Below are positions 44,959 to 57,370 of a DNA stretch of 64,000 nucleotides, one piece after another. This stretch comes from Ignelater luminosus (taxonomy: Eukaryota; Arthropoda; Insecta; Coleoptera; Elateridae): positions 122,697-186,696 of the forward strand of contig VTPC01090546.1 of NCBI GenBank assembly GCA_011009095.1. Reading direction: 5' to 3'. Below the pieces are notes generated by a model, which saw nothing but the letters and a program-made list of their open reading frames with translations, ran no database searches and was not told the origin of the DNA. Position 1 is the stretch's first letter. Every line of letters begins with the position of its first letter. Position numbers and translations under genes: made by a program.

Positions 44959-47802
44959 GTTTTTCTCACCAACATAAATTTATTAGCATCAATTAATCAA
45001 CAGCACTTTCATTTTTTATTTAAACTACTTTCTGCTACCATATTGTTAATAAAACAAATACTACCACTTATGTTTTCAATGTTTATTATAAATTAACATA
45101 CATCTTTTAACAATAACCACACTTTTCCACTGCGTATTCTTTCGTCGACCCTTCGTACCAAAGTTATTCATTCAATCTTCAAACTATTCTCAATAATATT
45201 AATATAGTTCTTACCTCATAGAGAGCACTACATGACACAAATTCTATATAACCAACCCGTTTAAAAGACAACCTATATAAGGTACAGGTGATCATGGTCT
45301 ATTTGGATAATCACACAGTCACCATATCAACCTCTCGCTTGATAAACGAAGCTCAAAAAATACACAGATCCTCTGACGTTTGTGTGTAGAAATGACCATA
45401 CCATCGCCTTAATAACCACCCGTTTGAGATTTAATTTGCAGAATCTTACTAGTCGACCTGAAATTTGCAATATAATATTTTTCCAAAAGTCTTACTTTCT
45501 AAATTGGCTAATTCATAAACTAAATGTGTGATCTCAGAAAAAACAATACATTTGTCTTGGGTAGACTTTCGCATCATAAATCATAATTTTATTTTAATAC
45601 TTGATCTTCAAGACAAGCCTCTAATGATATTCCTATGTAATGTTGGATTGTTAGTAACTATGGCAGGCACCTGATGCCTGAAACTCCTATACGTTTTTGG
45701 GCGTGATTCCTTTTTATAACCAGAAACTGCCTTCCTTATGTGTTTCTGAAAAGATTTATTCGGGTCTTATAGTTTGTATTCTGCCCTAAGTGCCTTTTGG
45801 ACTTTTTAAATGAAAATGCCTTTTTTTCCTCCGACAGATAATGGGCATGGCCTTTGTGTTCTTTAAAAACAAACTTTACTGATTTCAACTACGATATCCA
45901 TTCTATGGTGTTGGTTTTTTGACATTCCTTTAGAGAAGACACACCGGAAGGAATTGAATTGTTCTTAGTAATTGGTCGATTTGAAAAGTAATGAACGTTG
46001 GGACACTACCTTGCAGTGACCTACACTTACAGCAAAATATATTTTAGGGTTTCTGAGATTCAAGTACTTGTGGAATATTCTGCACCAATTCCACTCTTTG
46101 GGCTGCTACTTACAACTCACTACGCTATCACTTTGTAAACTACAATCTTTCTTACCGATCTGCATAGATGACTTGCCAATAGCCCTACAATTAGTTAAAC
46201 GTTGGATACAACAGATTTCTAGACTATTTTCTGATCTAGTTGCAGAGCTACCTAGACCAGCAACGCGATTCTTTCCTAAGTCGTTTCTCTGATCCTTATT
46301 GATGTAATTAATATATTCGGGGAACAAATTTTTTCTGATAAGAAAAATCTTAAAAGTGCTAACTTCGAATTAACATGATGATAATTCGAGTCGGAAACAT
46401 CGATGAGTTTAGCCTTCATGCCCGTTATCATGATATAAGTTTTTAAAAGTTGGTTTATATTGAATCTAAGTCAATTAGTACTGCCTCCATTATCAAACAA
46501 GACAATAGCCAAACGTAGCTCATAAAAGTCTTGCTTCTCAGTCGACGGCCTTGGAGCAATACTTGTAAGTACATACGTAGCTCATAGAAACTTACCTTTG
46601 CTTTATAGTCGGCTGTCTTGCAACGGGCAAATATCGGTTTATTTTTGAGAAACCAAGATTTCATTTCGAACGACGATGAAACAATTCCATGAGCTTTGAT
46701 ATTTTTCATCAAAAACATTTCTTGTACAAATTTCGGATTTAAGACGTATATGTACTTTCCAAGACCTCATAACGCTAGGAAATTTCAGATATTTGTCAAT
46801 ATATTTTAAGATTCGAATTTTTTTATCTGGAAGTATCTAAAATTTTATACTTGGTTATTAGACTTTTAATAAAGCAAAAAAGGTATCCGATCGTACAGTT
46901 ATTCAAATAAACGTTTTGATCCGTATATGACTTTTTCAGTGTTAGTGATTAGTTCACTCAACCTTCATAATTCATCAAGCTTTCTATAAGTTGTTGTTTG
47001 CTTAGACTCTATGTGAAGAAAATCTTTACCACCCGACTCCTCAAAATGGGTCTAAGCTGAACGATTTAGATATTTAACTTCCTATAGATCGACGTTCAAT
47101 GTGCTCTGCATAGGTAAGAGTTATGCTGCACAAACACATTAAAAGCATCAAAGTATAGAATTTATTACAGCTAGAATCTTTATTAAAGAAGCGTTAGAAA
47201 TGGAAGTGACCATGAAATGCAAACATCTGCAAGGCCGGGGTCTAATTACAGCCTTTGCGTAGTCCTGAAGATTGAATTTGGATTTTGGATCTCCCAGACC
47301 CTTTCGGTCTGTATCACCCTCTTTGTGGTAGGCGGTTTGATGTTTCAGCCCAGTCACTTCTTTCACACTAGTTTTTGTTAGTAATGATTACCTTTTCTTT
47401 AGGAAGCCTTTCATGTTAAGCTCAGTTTTGACTTCGAATCTAATAACTTTAATGCACTACCTAGACATTGGCAAATAGAACTTGCAATTAACAGACCCTA
47501 AAATTAATTTTTAGATCAAATCACTAGAATGTAAAGCATATAACGATCGGGTTGTTGTGGGTCTACTAGACGTTTTCGAACAAGTTCAACTTTTCAAGTC
47601 AATTGGGCCTTTTCAGTCTGATCTAACTTTTCAACTCCTATCAGTCTAAATCGCTTTTGGGTTTCTCTTGACTTTTTCCAAGTCAGTAAAATCTTTCTTC
47701 TTAATAATTAATTTTTTTTGAGAAACATGATTAGGTTCTCATTTTATTTTTTTCAGTTCTAGTAATTGTAAAGCAGTAATGCGTAGAGAATTCCATGATT
47801 GA
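44959..47802. other. Unassigned stretch, possible copia leader at its left edge
   Basis: 44959-45330 may be the untranslated leader or LTR of the copia fragment. 47148-47366 (minus) is a short frame rich in Lys and Arg with no motif I can name. No gene is supported. Confidence 0.45.
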
Positions 47803-49029
47803 TTGAATCTCATTGGTAAGACTTTCGAGAGAATCCTCACTGACCGACTCACCGACTTTCTCACCGAGAATAATCTCATCCTCGATCTACAGTTCGGCTT
47901 TCAAACAGGCAAATCCACATCTGACCCTATCCTCCATCTACATACAGAGGCCAGCAGTGCCATCAACTTCGGTAACTGCACCATTGCCACCTTCCTTGGC
48001 ATTGAACGGGCTTTCGACAAAGTCTGGCACGAAGGACTTCTTCTAAAATTCATTCGTGCTAATGTCCCCCTTCCATTCGTCCGCCTTATTAACAGTTATC
48101 TTTCCCATCGCCAACACTTATTTTATTCACTTTGTACTGCCATGACATCCCACCACTTCAACACTCTAACACCCGTTTGGTCCAATACGCGAATGACACT
48201 GCTCTCTGGATGTCATCTGGAACCACCGCCATCGGCGCCAGGATCCTCTCCCGAGAACTCTCCCGGCTGGAGGTTTGGCTCTGACGGTGGAGAATCAAAC
48301 CCAACCCAGCTAAAACCCAAAACATCTTATTTCGTCATAAGAATCTCACTCAAGCCCCTCGTCTCAATCCCGACAATATTCAATTGGACCTCTGGGACTC
48401 CCCACTTGAGCTCTCACCCACCATAAAAATACCTTGGGATTACGGTTTCATCCACTCTCCATTGGACAGAGGAGATGCGGCACTGCCTGAAAACAGTCCA
48501 ACAGCGCAGCGCTCTCCTCTCGAAGCTCCGGGGTGGCATTTCAGGTTGCCATCCCCATGCTCTTCTTCATACCTACAAAACTTTTATTAGACCAGTTTTA
48601 GACTACTGTTTTACTTGTTTTTCCACAGCCCCCAACCATCTAATTGATCGTCTCCGGACCAAGGAGAGGGCCATCTGTAGGAGGATTCTCGGTCTGGACC
48701 GCTTCCACCCCTCCGGTGAAATCTGCGACCTCGCCAGTATCCCTCCTATAGATACGCATCTCGAATTCCTAAGAGATCGCTTTGTCACTAAAGCCATCAA
48801 TTTAAACAAAACCTTCACCATAGAGGTCCTGCATACTCCTCCAGGCAACTATCGCCAGGAACCCAGAGCAAAAATGAAACATCCCCCCACTAGACTTCTC
48901 CAAAACATGCAGAATCTCTCTTCTGACCTACAGGAGGTCTTGGATTCCACCCCACTTAGCCCTACTCTCAACCCACAAGCAATTGCCACTACCCACTCAA
49001 CTAAATTTGTCATTTCCTCACGGAAGTAA
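47803..49029 (+). pseudogene. LINE ORF2: reverse transcriptase and C-terminus, broken
   Basis: RT blocks: NLIGKTFERILTDRLTDFL, LQFGFQTGKSTSDPILHL and ATFLGIERAFDKVWHEGLLL (first catalytic Asp), then INSYLSHRQ. About 48120-48140 the sequence skips the GVPQGS-type block, and after a frame change it has NTRLVQYANDTALW, so the Y-x-D-D motif reads YAND. A stop follows EVWL (about 48280), then NPAKTQNILF. The last frame (48475-49029) gives a C-terminal region: RSALLSKLRGGISGC, LHTYKTFIRPVLDYCF, RTKERAICRRILGL and DLASIPPIDTHLEFL, typical of Jockey-group ORF2 ends. It is inactive on three counts: truncation, deletion and the catalytic change. Confidence 0.87.
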
Positions 49030-49290
49030 CTCCATCAACCCCGGTTTCTGAACATATCCGTTTTACTTTTTCTCTATCGTTCGTCGTCAAGAAGATCACC
49101 TGCTTTAAGAGATGCTGCATCCAACTTCACCGAACTATGACAACATTATACCCTTGCCGCACCAATTTTCAATCTACTACGCCTCCACCGATGCACACTA
49201 GCTTTGGGTTCAGCCGTCAAAATTTAGGGCTTAAAAGAAGCTGAACAGCTTCTAAAGCCGATGCCTTCGGCACCACTATCGTTGATTTCT
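47803..49290 (+). mobile_element. LINE (Jockey-type), 5'-truncated copy
   Basis: Abrupt start inside the reverse transcriptase at about 47803, continuing to the end of ORF2 at 49029 and a 3' untranslated part to about 49290. It is markedly richer in C+G than the surrounding DNA, so its 3' limit is visible by composition. 5' truncation is the usual result of incomplete target-primed reverse transcription. No target duplication or tail was defined. Confidence 0.8.
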
Positions 49291-52200
49291 GTCTGTCTGG
49301 GTTTTTCAATAGCGTTTCTTTTCAAAAACATGTAAAAATTTTGTAATTTATTCAACACCTTGGACCGGTCAAGTTTGTTTAAGATAAATTAGCTTTCCGG
49401 TTTCTTCAGGCCAACTGGCTTTTCTGGCTGGTCAAGATTTCTAAAGAAATTTCCTTTTTAGATAATCAAATTTTTTAAGTTTATCGAATTGCTGTTTATT
49501 TCAATCATTTCAGGCTGGACTGAGCCAGACTACTAAAATGCTTAAGGTACTCCATAACCCACAAGGACTTGAGAAACATTGAAAGAGTCAGGCACTAACA
49601 ATAAGAATAAGCGTTTTAGTTTGGAAGAAATTCGATTTATCAATATCCTATAGAGATTTTGAGGAGTCATGAGCGAGTGAATAAATTAATAATGTTCGAA
49701 GTATCTTACCTGTGGCCGGTCGATTCTCAAATCAAAAGGTTCAGTGATATCCGTAATTCAAATAGCTGCGATCCTTCCCTCTAAGTAATCAGCAAGCATA
49801 CTACAACCCTCTATCATCCATAGGAAGGTAGGCTTTCAAATGGTCACGTAAAAGTTTTAAACAAACAGATACAGTATGTTGAGGTTTTGCGTGTGAATAA
49901 TGCTAACCCAGACAGCTTCTGGAAACACCCTAAGCATTAACCTCCAACAGGGCACAATTATATGATAATATACCTAATTGTATGGTAAGTTTCCATGTAT
50001 ACTTCAATAAATAGTTCCATTAATTCAAATCTAGAATAATACTAAGGCCGAAGTAAAACAATTTTACATTTAGAAACTTGAGAATTACCGAGCAATTCTA
50101 ATAGTAGTAATAGTTGGTTTTAGATATTGATGCTATTGTAAGGGGATTAAAAATCTTTTTGTGCGAAGAAGTATAATTTATTCGACAACAAAGGCACAAA
50201 CGCTGTAACTTTAATTTCCATCTTAATCTTCTTTTTGTGACATAACCTCAATTCCCAAACGGAAATAAACAACCGCAGAAAGATAAACACTGCGCTCGCT
50301 AATCTCTGGAACATTAATATTTAAACTACATACTAGATAATTAATTTATAAATATACGGCAGATACATAAAGAACTTTAAGACACACACACATACAGATT
50401 CTGTTTAAACTCTCAGTTAATCTAGCAAAGAAGTGCTCGGTTAATTTCATTATCTCTGTACTTTGTTAAAAGGGTAACTTCATTTTATAAAGTTACTTAG
50501 ATATACTAAAAGGTAGCGAGATCTGAGTACACTTCTACACCTGTTAGAATTCCTAAAATGCGTACATTCATCCCTCGAGCAAACCGAAACCCACACCTAC
50601 ACATACTAAACCAACGCTTCGAAAGCAAAATGAAAGGAACTGTGTAAAACATAAACTGCATATTAATTACCACATTAATTGTACAAAAGGAACCCTAAGG
50701 CAAATTATAACGACATTTTTATTTTTAAATAATTTTTTTGTTCTTTAATTTTATTTGCACTAGAGAAACAAATAACGTTGTCAGGCAAAAATAAGAGCCT
50801 CACTTTAACAATTGCTGAAAGAAGAAAAAATGAAAAAAGAGTAATGCATTTGAAACACGAGAGGCAGTCATTAACATAGGAGGGAATTTTTCTTCTGCCA
50901 TTTTTGTTGAGAGTGGAAAACGACGTGAAATAATCTCCGAGGACTTCCAGAACAAAAGGAAGCGAGAAACTTAAAACATGCGGCGCGACATAAACACCCG
51001 GAGACGGGAAAAATCATACCTTTGTTACATATATATATATAAAAGAAAAATAGTCTTTGTGACTCAAGAGGATTAAATGTAACAGTAAGCTAAAAGGATC
51101 AGAAATTCCTCGAAGACTTCCTTTGAAGATTTTGACGTATAAAAATTAGAAAAATGAAGATGAAGTGGATGCTTTCGAATACTGAGATTAATATGCGAGG
51201 CGGGGAAAAAAGAAATACGCAATTAGGTAGGATGGAAATTAAAGGGTGCATCGAGAAATACATCGTACGAAAAATGTCACCCAATTTGTTATAATATTGA
51301 ATTATCCTTCAGATCACGGACAGAATTATACGTGACAAACATTTATAGCATTGTAAAGGTAACCAACTGATGAATTTCACGTTGGATCAAATAGGTTTTC
51401 CTTGTCTTGCAACAGATTTTTTCGATAAAGCCATTAATCAATTTAGGACAGGTTTACACTTGAACTCGTAAAAGATTTTCTATTGACAGCATTGGAAGTG
51501 AATTCGTGAAAATTTTAATGTTTGAATCTTTCATAAAGAGGAAATTATTAAATAAGTAAAGTTAGAAAAAAGAAATTGAGATGGAAGGGATATTAAAATT
51601 TCAACATTTTATGGAAGAAAATGTGAAGGGTTTTGCTCTTTACGAAAAGGGGCTTTAAAAGTAATTACGTTCAGAGATTTATGTAATTAAGGGATTGCCT
51701 GGCTGGATTCAAATGCATTCAAATTCTCATTCGGTATATTGAATTTATTTAAAACTAGATAAAAACATTTTTGTAAAGTAAGAAATTAGGTTTTAGACGT
51801 ATTAAGCTAAATAAAGAAGAGAAATAGCTAACTAATAATGTTGTTTTTAAATTATCTTTTAACTTAATCCCTCTAGAGCTGAACACTGCACCTTGGAGAA
51901 TTTCCAAGTTTCCTATACGATACACCAGATAAAAAGACACTATCTTTAAATGAAATTCTTGCTAGAATTTGTTGCTTGTAACTACTTAAAGTGGATAATT
52001 CTATACAAAAAAGCAATAAGAATTTAAATCACGTTTTTACAAGCAATTTAACAAAACTTATCTTAAAAAGCATAGAAGCTTTTTCTCTTTATATTTGGAA
52101 CAATAAAATGATAAATTTTTATTATTATCAACATCGCGTGTCTGTGCGCAATAAACCAGACTTTAATACATCTCACACTTCCGTTCATACACCACAAATC

Positions 52201-53940
52201 TCAGTTGAAAGCGCTTTTGATATAACATGGAAAATCGTGAAATTCAAAGGATAAAGAATTATATCTTTTTGGTCCTCTAGGGATTTTCTTCCTTTGATTT
52301 GCTGTATCCTCACAATAGACTTTCCGGCACTGATATGTTTTTGTCAAATCTTGTTATCTTGGTAACATTCCCATTGCGACTACGAGAACAGGTTCACCGG
52401 ATCAGTATTATATTGTATCCCTGTTTGTATTGATGGGATTAAACTTAAATGTTAATGGAAGACTAAACTAGCACATGGAGAAAGAGAGGGAGATTATACG
52501 GTTTTACAGACAAATTCTGTTAGGATTTATTCCTAATTCCATTTAGAATTTGATAAAGTTGCGAATGTTCAAAGAAACTTTATTTAGGACGACTATCGAA
52601 GGGAAATTTTACGATACTAGAATAGGAGGAATTGTAAAAACCTTATCGAAAGCACTTTTCTTGTGTCTTTTTCCTCGTTTCTACTAGTTTTACTTACTCA
52701 AGGAGATATGTTGTGATAAAAGCGTTTTCTATTTTTCCATTTCCATTTAAACTCTGTAAATTTTAAATTCTGATAATATAATACGATGAAGTTTCTATTA
52801 AACGTGTAGGTTTAACATTCATGCATCCGTAATTTCAAATTTATTGAGTGTAGGATGTGTTATTTTACAATAACGTAGGCAACGTTACATAAATTTAGTT
52901 CACAGAAGTATCCCAACTAGTATTTCTTCTGTGAAAGTACTTTGTGTAAATTTACTTATCCGTACCAGCAGGATAGAAATAATACTGACGTATTTGGGTT
53001 TCATTCATTTCATTCAGCTGACTGAACATTTGTCTGTACAGCCAGTTACATTATAAGTAGATCAAGTTAATACTAAAATTCTAACGATAGTGCTATGTAA
53101 AGATTTTATCAAGTTTTTCTTGCTTGCTCATTCTAAGTAGATCATCTGCTACTTTATTTATTAGGCTAACCCTTACAGCCCGCTTAATTTATTTATACAG
53201 TCTTTTAGCAGTGTTTATGGCAACCATGCAAAAGCTGCGTACATGTTGATATTTTTAGTAAATAATCTTTGGGATGAAAGTCCCTAATTTCTGTCAAACG
53301 TTTTTTTCCGTGCAGCTTTGTTTATTATTCTTTCCAGTTGTGATTTGCAGGTCAAGTCTGTGATGTTCTTATTTTGTAACGGTACGGTCTTGGGCGACAG
53401 AGTTGGTAAGGGAGTTTACTCCTCCTCTTCGTCCTTGAGGCTGTCAGACGAGGGCTCATGGGTAACTGCTATGGAGACGTGGTAATCCAGGAGTGGAACA
53501 GCTGAAACAGTCTTGCTGGAAATATAACACTCAAATGCTAAGCAACAGATCTATTAGGTATACAAGCAGCAACGCAACTAATACAAGCTTGTTACGTATG
53601 CAACTAGTTATTGCGGTTCACACTGTACATTTTTCACATTTCGATATGTGTTTTATTTATCGTTTCTATTTTCCTATTATTTAATGGGATTTTGTAACGG
53701 GAAAAACTTAAAAAAAAGACCTAATGCTCGTTACGGGTTTAGAAGATATTCAATCGCATAGCTCTAGTCAGAGATGGGTGTGGTTTTCTAAATCTAAACT
53801 TACCTTCAAAAAAAAGGAAAAAGCTTGCACCCACAGAAACTTTCAATATGTAGCTCTAAAAAGATTAAAGACTAAAGATTAAAAGGCATCAGAAGCTGAA
53901 GGTCAAAGGGAATCATAAGCCAACCACGCAGCTTCTCGTA
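49291..53940. other. AT-rich stretch, no supportable gene
   Basis: About 4.6 kb with chance frames only (for example 51991-52254). A short TA repeat lies at about 51029-51041. No motif, RNA gene or paired end was recognised. Confidence 0.55.
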
Positions 53941-53946
53941 AGCTGA

Positions 53947-54036
53947 CACCCTGTACATAAGTACCTCAGAGAAAAACACCTTGTATATAAACCCTTCACA
54001 AAATTTCACCCTGTATATAGGCTCACCTGGGTTACT
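53947..54036 (+). repeat. Three tandem 30-bp units starting CACCCTGTATA
   Basis: CACCCTGTACATAA at 53947, CACCTTGTATATAA at 53977 and CACCCTGTATATAG at 54007: exact 30-bp spacing, with divergent second halves of each unit. The word resembles the inner end of mariner-type MITEs (compare CACCCTGTATA at 40568). Confidence 0.7.
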
Positions 54037-54273
54037 CACAAGCTATTTAATTAAATAATAAATCTCGGATGGATTCAAGAAAGAAATTAGGCGGAGCGAT
54101 TTCACTTTTTACGATCCCAGAAGCTCCGGACTGAATTCGACAATTAATTTGCCTTTACACAAAAAACTGACTTGGCAAATTATGCCTGATTGTCTGCAAG
54201 TTTACACTTTGCCTAAATCCGTTCCGAAAGAACGTATTATGGATTCGATTGAATTCCCACTAAACACCAACTC

Positions 54274-55100
54274 TTAACCTTCAACGGACTGACCGTTGAC
54301 AGGGCACGATTTTTTGAAATAACTTTTTTGATTTTAAATTTTGTATATTGTACAGTCGCCTATCTTTTTTTTGTGATATTTTCTACCTGTTAAATATATT
54401 ATTTTACGCAAATGTTTTTTTTTTCTAAACATACTATTTTTTTCAACTTGGGGTCGTCTAGACCCCAGTTTGTGTTTTACGAAGTACCAAACGTGTCCTA
54501 ATTATTTCCAATCAAGCAAGAGAGTTTTCTAGTAATGTCTGCAGCTCCCCGTTCTTTATTTTAGTAAACGTATTTCAAATTTCTTTCGTAGGTCGGGCAT
54601 TCCCCGTACTATAATATTAAGGGTGAATGTGCGAAATGCACTCAGTTTTTGTTAGTTACTCGTATTGTACGTTTCAAGGTGAGTGCCGTGACATGTCTTG
54701 ATAACAATAGGCTTCTTACAGATGAGGAACTGCTACATTTACTTGAGAACGATGTTCCCGATTTTGAAAATTATGAAGGGGATGCAAGTGATATAGAAGT
54801 AGTCGATGTCGTGTCTGAAGTAGATGAAGAGGATGATGTTATTGTCGCTAATTGGAAAACGAGGTTGAAGACATTGCAGAATCCAGCAGTCACGCTAAAG
54901 GATTTTTACAATATGTGACCAAAGATGGAACCAAATGGTCCAAAAGTACCAAAAGCCAATATTCAGAAAACAGAACTCGGACTTACAGCTTATGGCTCAG
55001 GCATTTCAAGTATGGAAGATGCTTTTTTTGCTATTTCTCAGTCCTTTTGTCTTTAATTTGTAGACAATTCATACCTCAAGTACAAGCAACAAATTCCTAA
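54274..55100 (+). pseudogene. piggyBac-like element, 5' end and transposase N-terminus, decayed
   Basis: TTAA at 54274-54277 is followed by CCTTCAACGGACTGACCGTTGA, in which TCAACGG pairs with CCGTTGA. A second hairpin, TGGGGTCGTCTAGACCCCA, is at 54449-54467. The coding signal begins about 54700: NNRLLTDEELLHLLEND, then an acidic run (VVSEVDEEDDV), and after a frameshift DGTKWSKSTKSQYSENRTRT. An acidic N-terminus followed by a DGTxW-S...RTR block is the usual start of piggyBac-type transposases. The catalytic domain is missing. This is a different lineage from 21345-22345. The TTAA end is inferred from one side only. Confidence 0.55.
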
Positions 55101-56920
55101 TATTCTGTCATGGGGTCTGACTAAACCGGTTGGACTGTTACGTAATTTTACGAGACCCGTTAAACAAAAGAACTTGCAACAAAAGATACGTAAATCCAGC
55201 TCACATTTGTGCCCCTTTATGGAAGCTAAAGCCAGAAGGTTTGCCCTTCCGAGACCCTGCTCTGCGCGCCGGTCTCGATTATACCTGACGAAAAGGCTAA
55301 GTAGAGTCGCTTTCACTCTGGGAGAAAGAAAGATACATGGGCAGCTATACGGCAAATGGAAAGAATTTGACCCTCATGATACAAATGTAAATCAAGCTTT
55401 CTTGCAAAAACAAAAATGCTGAGACGTAAACAAGATTTCTACGAACTGATAGATTATAGAGATATTTAGGTGTCTGTGAGACGGTTACATTTTAAAAGAA
55501 TTCACGTACATTTGGCAATTATAATTTTTTTATCTACGACTTTTCAATAATATAGTCGTTATACGCGTAACCATGTGGATATAGCCATACTTTTTATTCA
55601 CTGGCGGTGTTTTGTTGGTTGCCTATTTATAGACATAAACAGAATAGAAATTCTTATAATCTCAAACTATTTGTTGTTAGAAAAAAAATTTGGACATCGT
55701 CTTCAGAGGATCCTTGTATTTCAGGTCTAAAACTCTCTTTGTGAAGATTGTTTACTTTCATTGACTTCTCCATATTCAAGAATTTGGATATCGCCTCCCT
55801 CAGGAGAGTCCACCTCCAGATCTTCCTCAGAAGTGTTAGAATCGTAGATAAAACGTCGTATTCGACTCGCACATAATGGGCATTATTCACTCACTTCATC
55901 TTCTTGACTAATAGCCTACATTATTTGCTCGTTGAATAATATACTATTAACAGTCCCTAAACGAAAATGTTCTTGTTAACAAATTAAGCAATTTGGTAAA
56001 TGACTATATGAGATGAAATAATTAATTGTTACGAACTAAAAGAAATATCTCAGCGAGATTTAAAGCAGAGACCGGATGGGTATGCAATATTTCAAAATAA
56101 CATAATTTTATTGGTTGTGTTCCATTACATTTCAAAATAAATTATGGTTGTCACAAAATATCTTCTTGTGCTTTCAACCCTTTTCTCCATCTAACGGTTC
56201 AATTTGACATTTTAGTTTTGTCACGGCGGGCGCAGGAACGATTTTAGTGCGTAGGAATACGATACTGGCCCTTGCCCTTTCCTTTTGTTATTAGAGTTGA
56301 CGCAGTAAGGACGTTTTACTTCTGTGCCCTGTTAAAAATTTGGAATTAAGGTAACTATCCTTTTAGTAATTTTTATTTATCTAATTTCAATATAATCCTT
56401 CTTCTCTTATCTCCAATATCTGATTTACCGTAATCATCCTAAAATAGAATTTTCTGGTTGTACGTCGTTTTGAATGGTCAGCCATGTTGATGTAGTCTCT
56501 GTCGGAGGATCCAACACCCAACCAATTTTGGTGACTTCCGTACAGGTGTTTCACCCTTGCTATTGAGGCGTTTCTTTTTTATCAAATGCACATACAGGTA
56601 TATTATCTAATGAAATGTTTGTTGTGATATAACACCAACCTGTGCTGTCGATTCTGGAAATGTTTAAAGAATGTTGAACAAAATTAAGTTTATACCATTT
56701 CAAATTGAGATTACTGTGTGATCTTGATCCTGTATTTTCTAGGTCAGAATTTGTTGCCTTTATTTATTCAGATTGGATTGATAATAATTAGATGTTTCCT
56801 TTTGTTTTTCATTTCATTCAATAAATAATAGAACTAGATAACTATAGATGTATTGGTTCTTTATGATCTGAAAAGAATCCTGGAGCCTCACGTTCTAAAG
56901 CATTTTGAAATCCCAGAACA
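55101..56920. other. Unassigned stretch, no supportable gene
   Basis: Open frames at 55053-55422 overlap on both strands and show no known motif. Around 55690-55870, one minus frame is acidic (SEEDLEVDSPEGGD), like transposase N-termini, but too little remains to name. Confidence 0.45.
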
Positions 56921-57370
56921 TAAACTGCAACAAGCTATGCAGGGATATAAACCAAGCGGGTCGAGTTACTAGCTTTACGGGCTTTGTTCAGGTTCCTCAC
57001 AGGGGTGTACGCTAATAATACAAAACGGGGGACAAAGCTACCCAGCGGCAACGGATAGGCTCAACCGACAACGACACCGGCTTGTCTTATGGCTTGACCG
57101 ACGGCAAACCGGCTCGATCGAGGGTATACGAAGCGGACAGGTTGGAATAGGGCACCCTAATACCTTTCGGGCTTAGCAAAGTACTTACTACCCGCAAGAT
57201 ACTCACTCTTCATTAGTAGTAGAACTATCTCTGAATGTTGAACTAGAACTGCAATTGTCCTTTCGACGGCCGGGCGCCTACATTTATACCGGTCAGTTCG
57301 ACCATACTAGCAAATACACGTAGCGGGGAAACTAAAAGTAAGGAAATTAGAGTGCAGCTTGCACCGTTAA
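56921..57370 (-). other. G/C- and CpG-rich block, LTR-like or promoter-like
   Basis: About 450 bp of clearly higher G+C with many CG dinucleotides and no reading frame. The minus strand has GGTATAAATG (about 57287-57278), a TATA-like word, just ahead of a G/C-rich GGCGCCCGG stretch. It could be a solo LTR, an element leader or a promoter. TG...CA ends and a target duplication could not be fixed. Confidence 0.35.

Noticed and set aside
55654..55890. Acidic minus-strand frame as another transposase N-terminus
   Set aside because: Only a short Glu/Asp-rich stretch; no diagnostic block follows.
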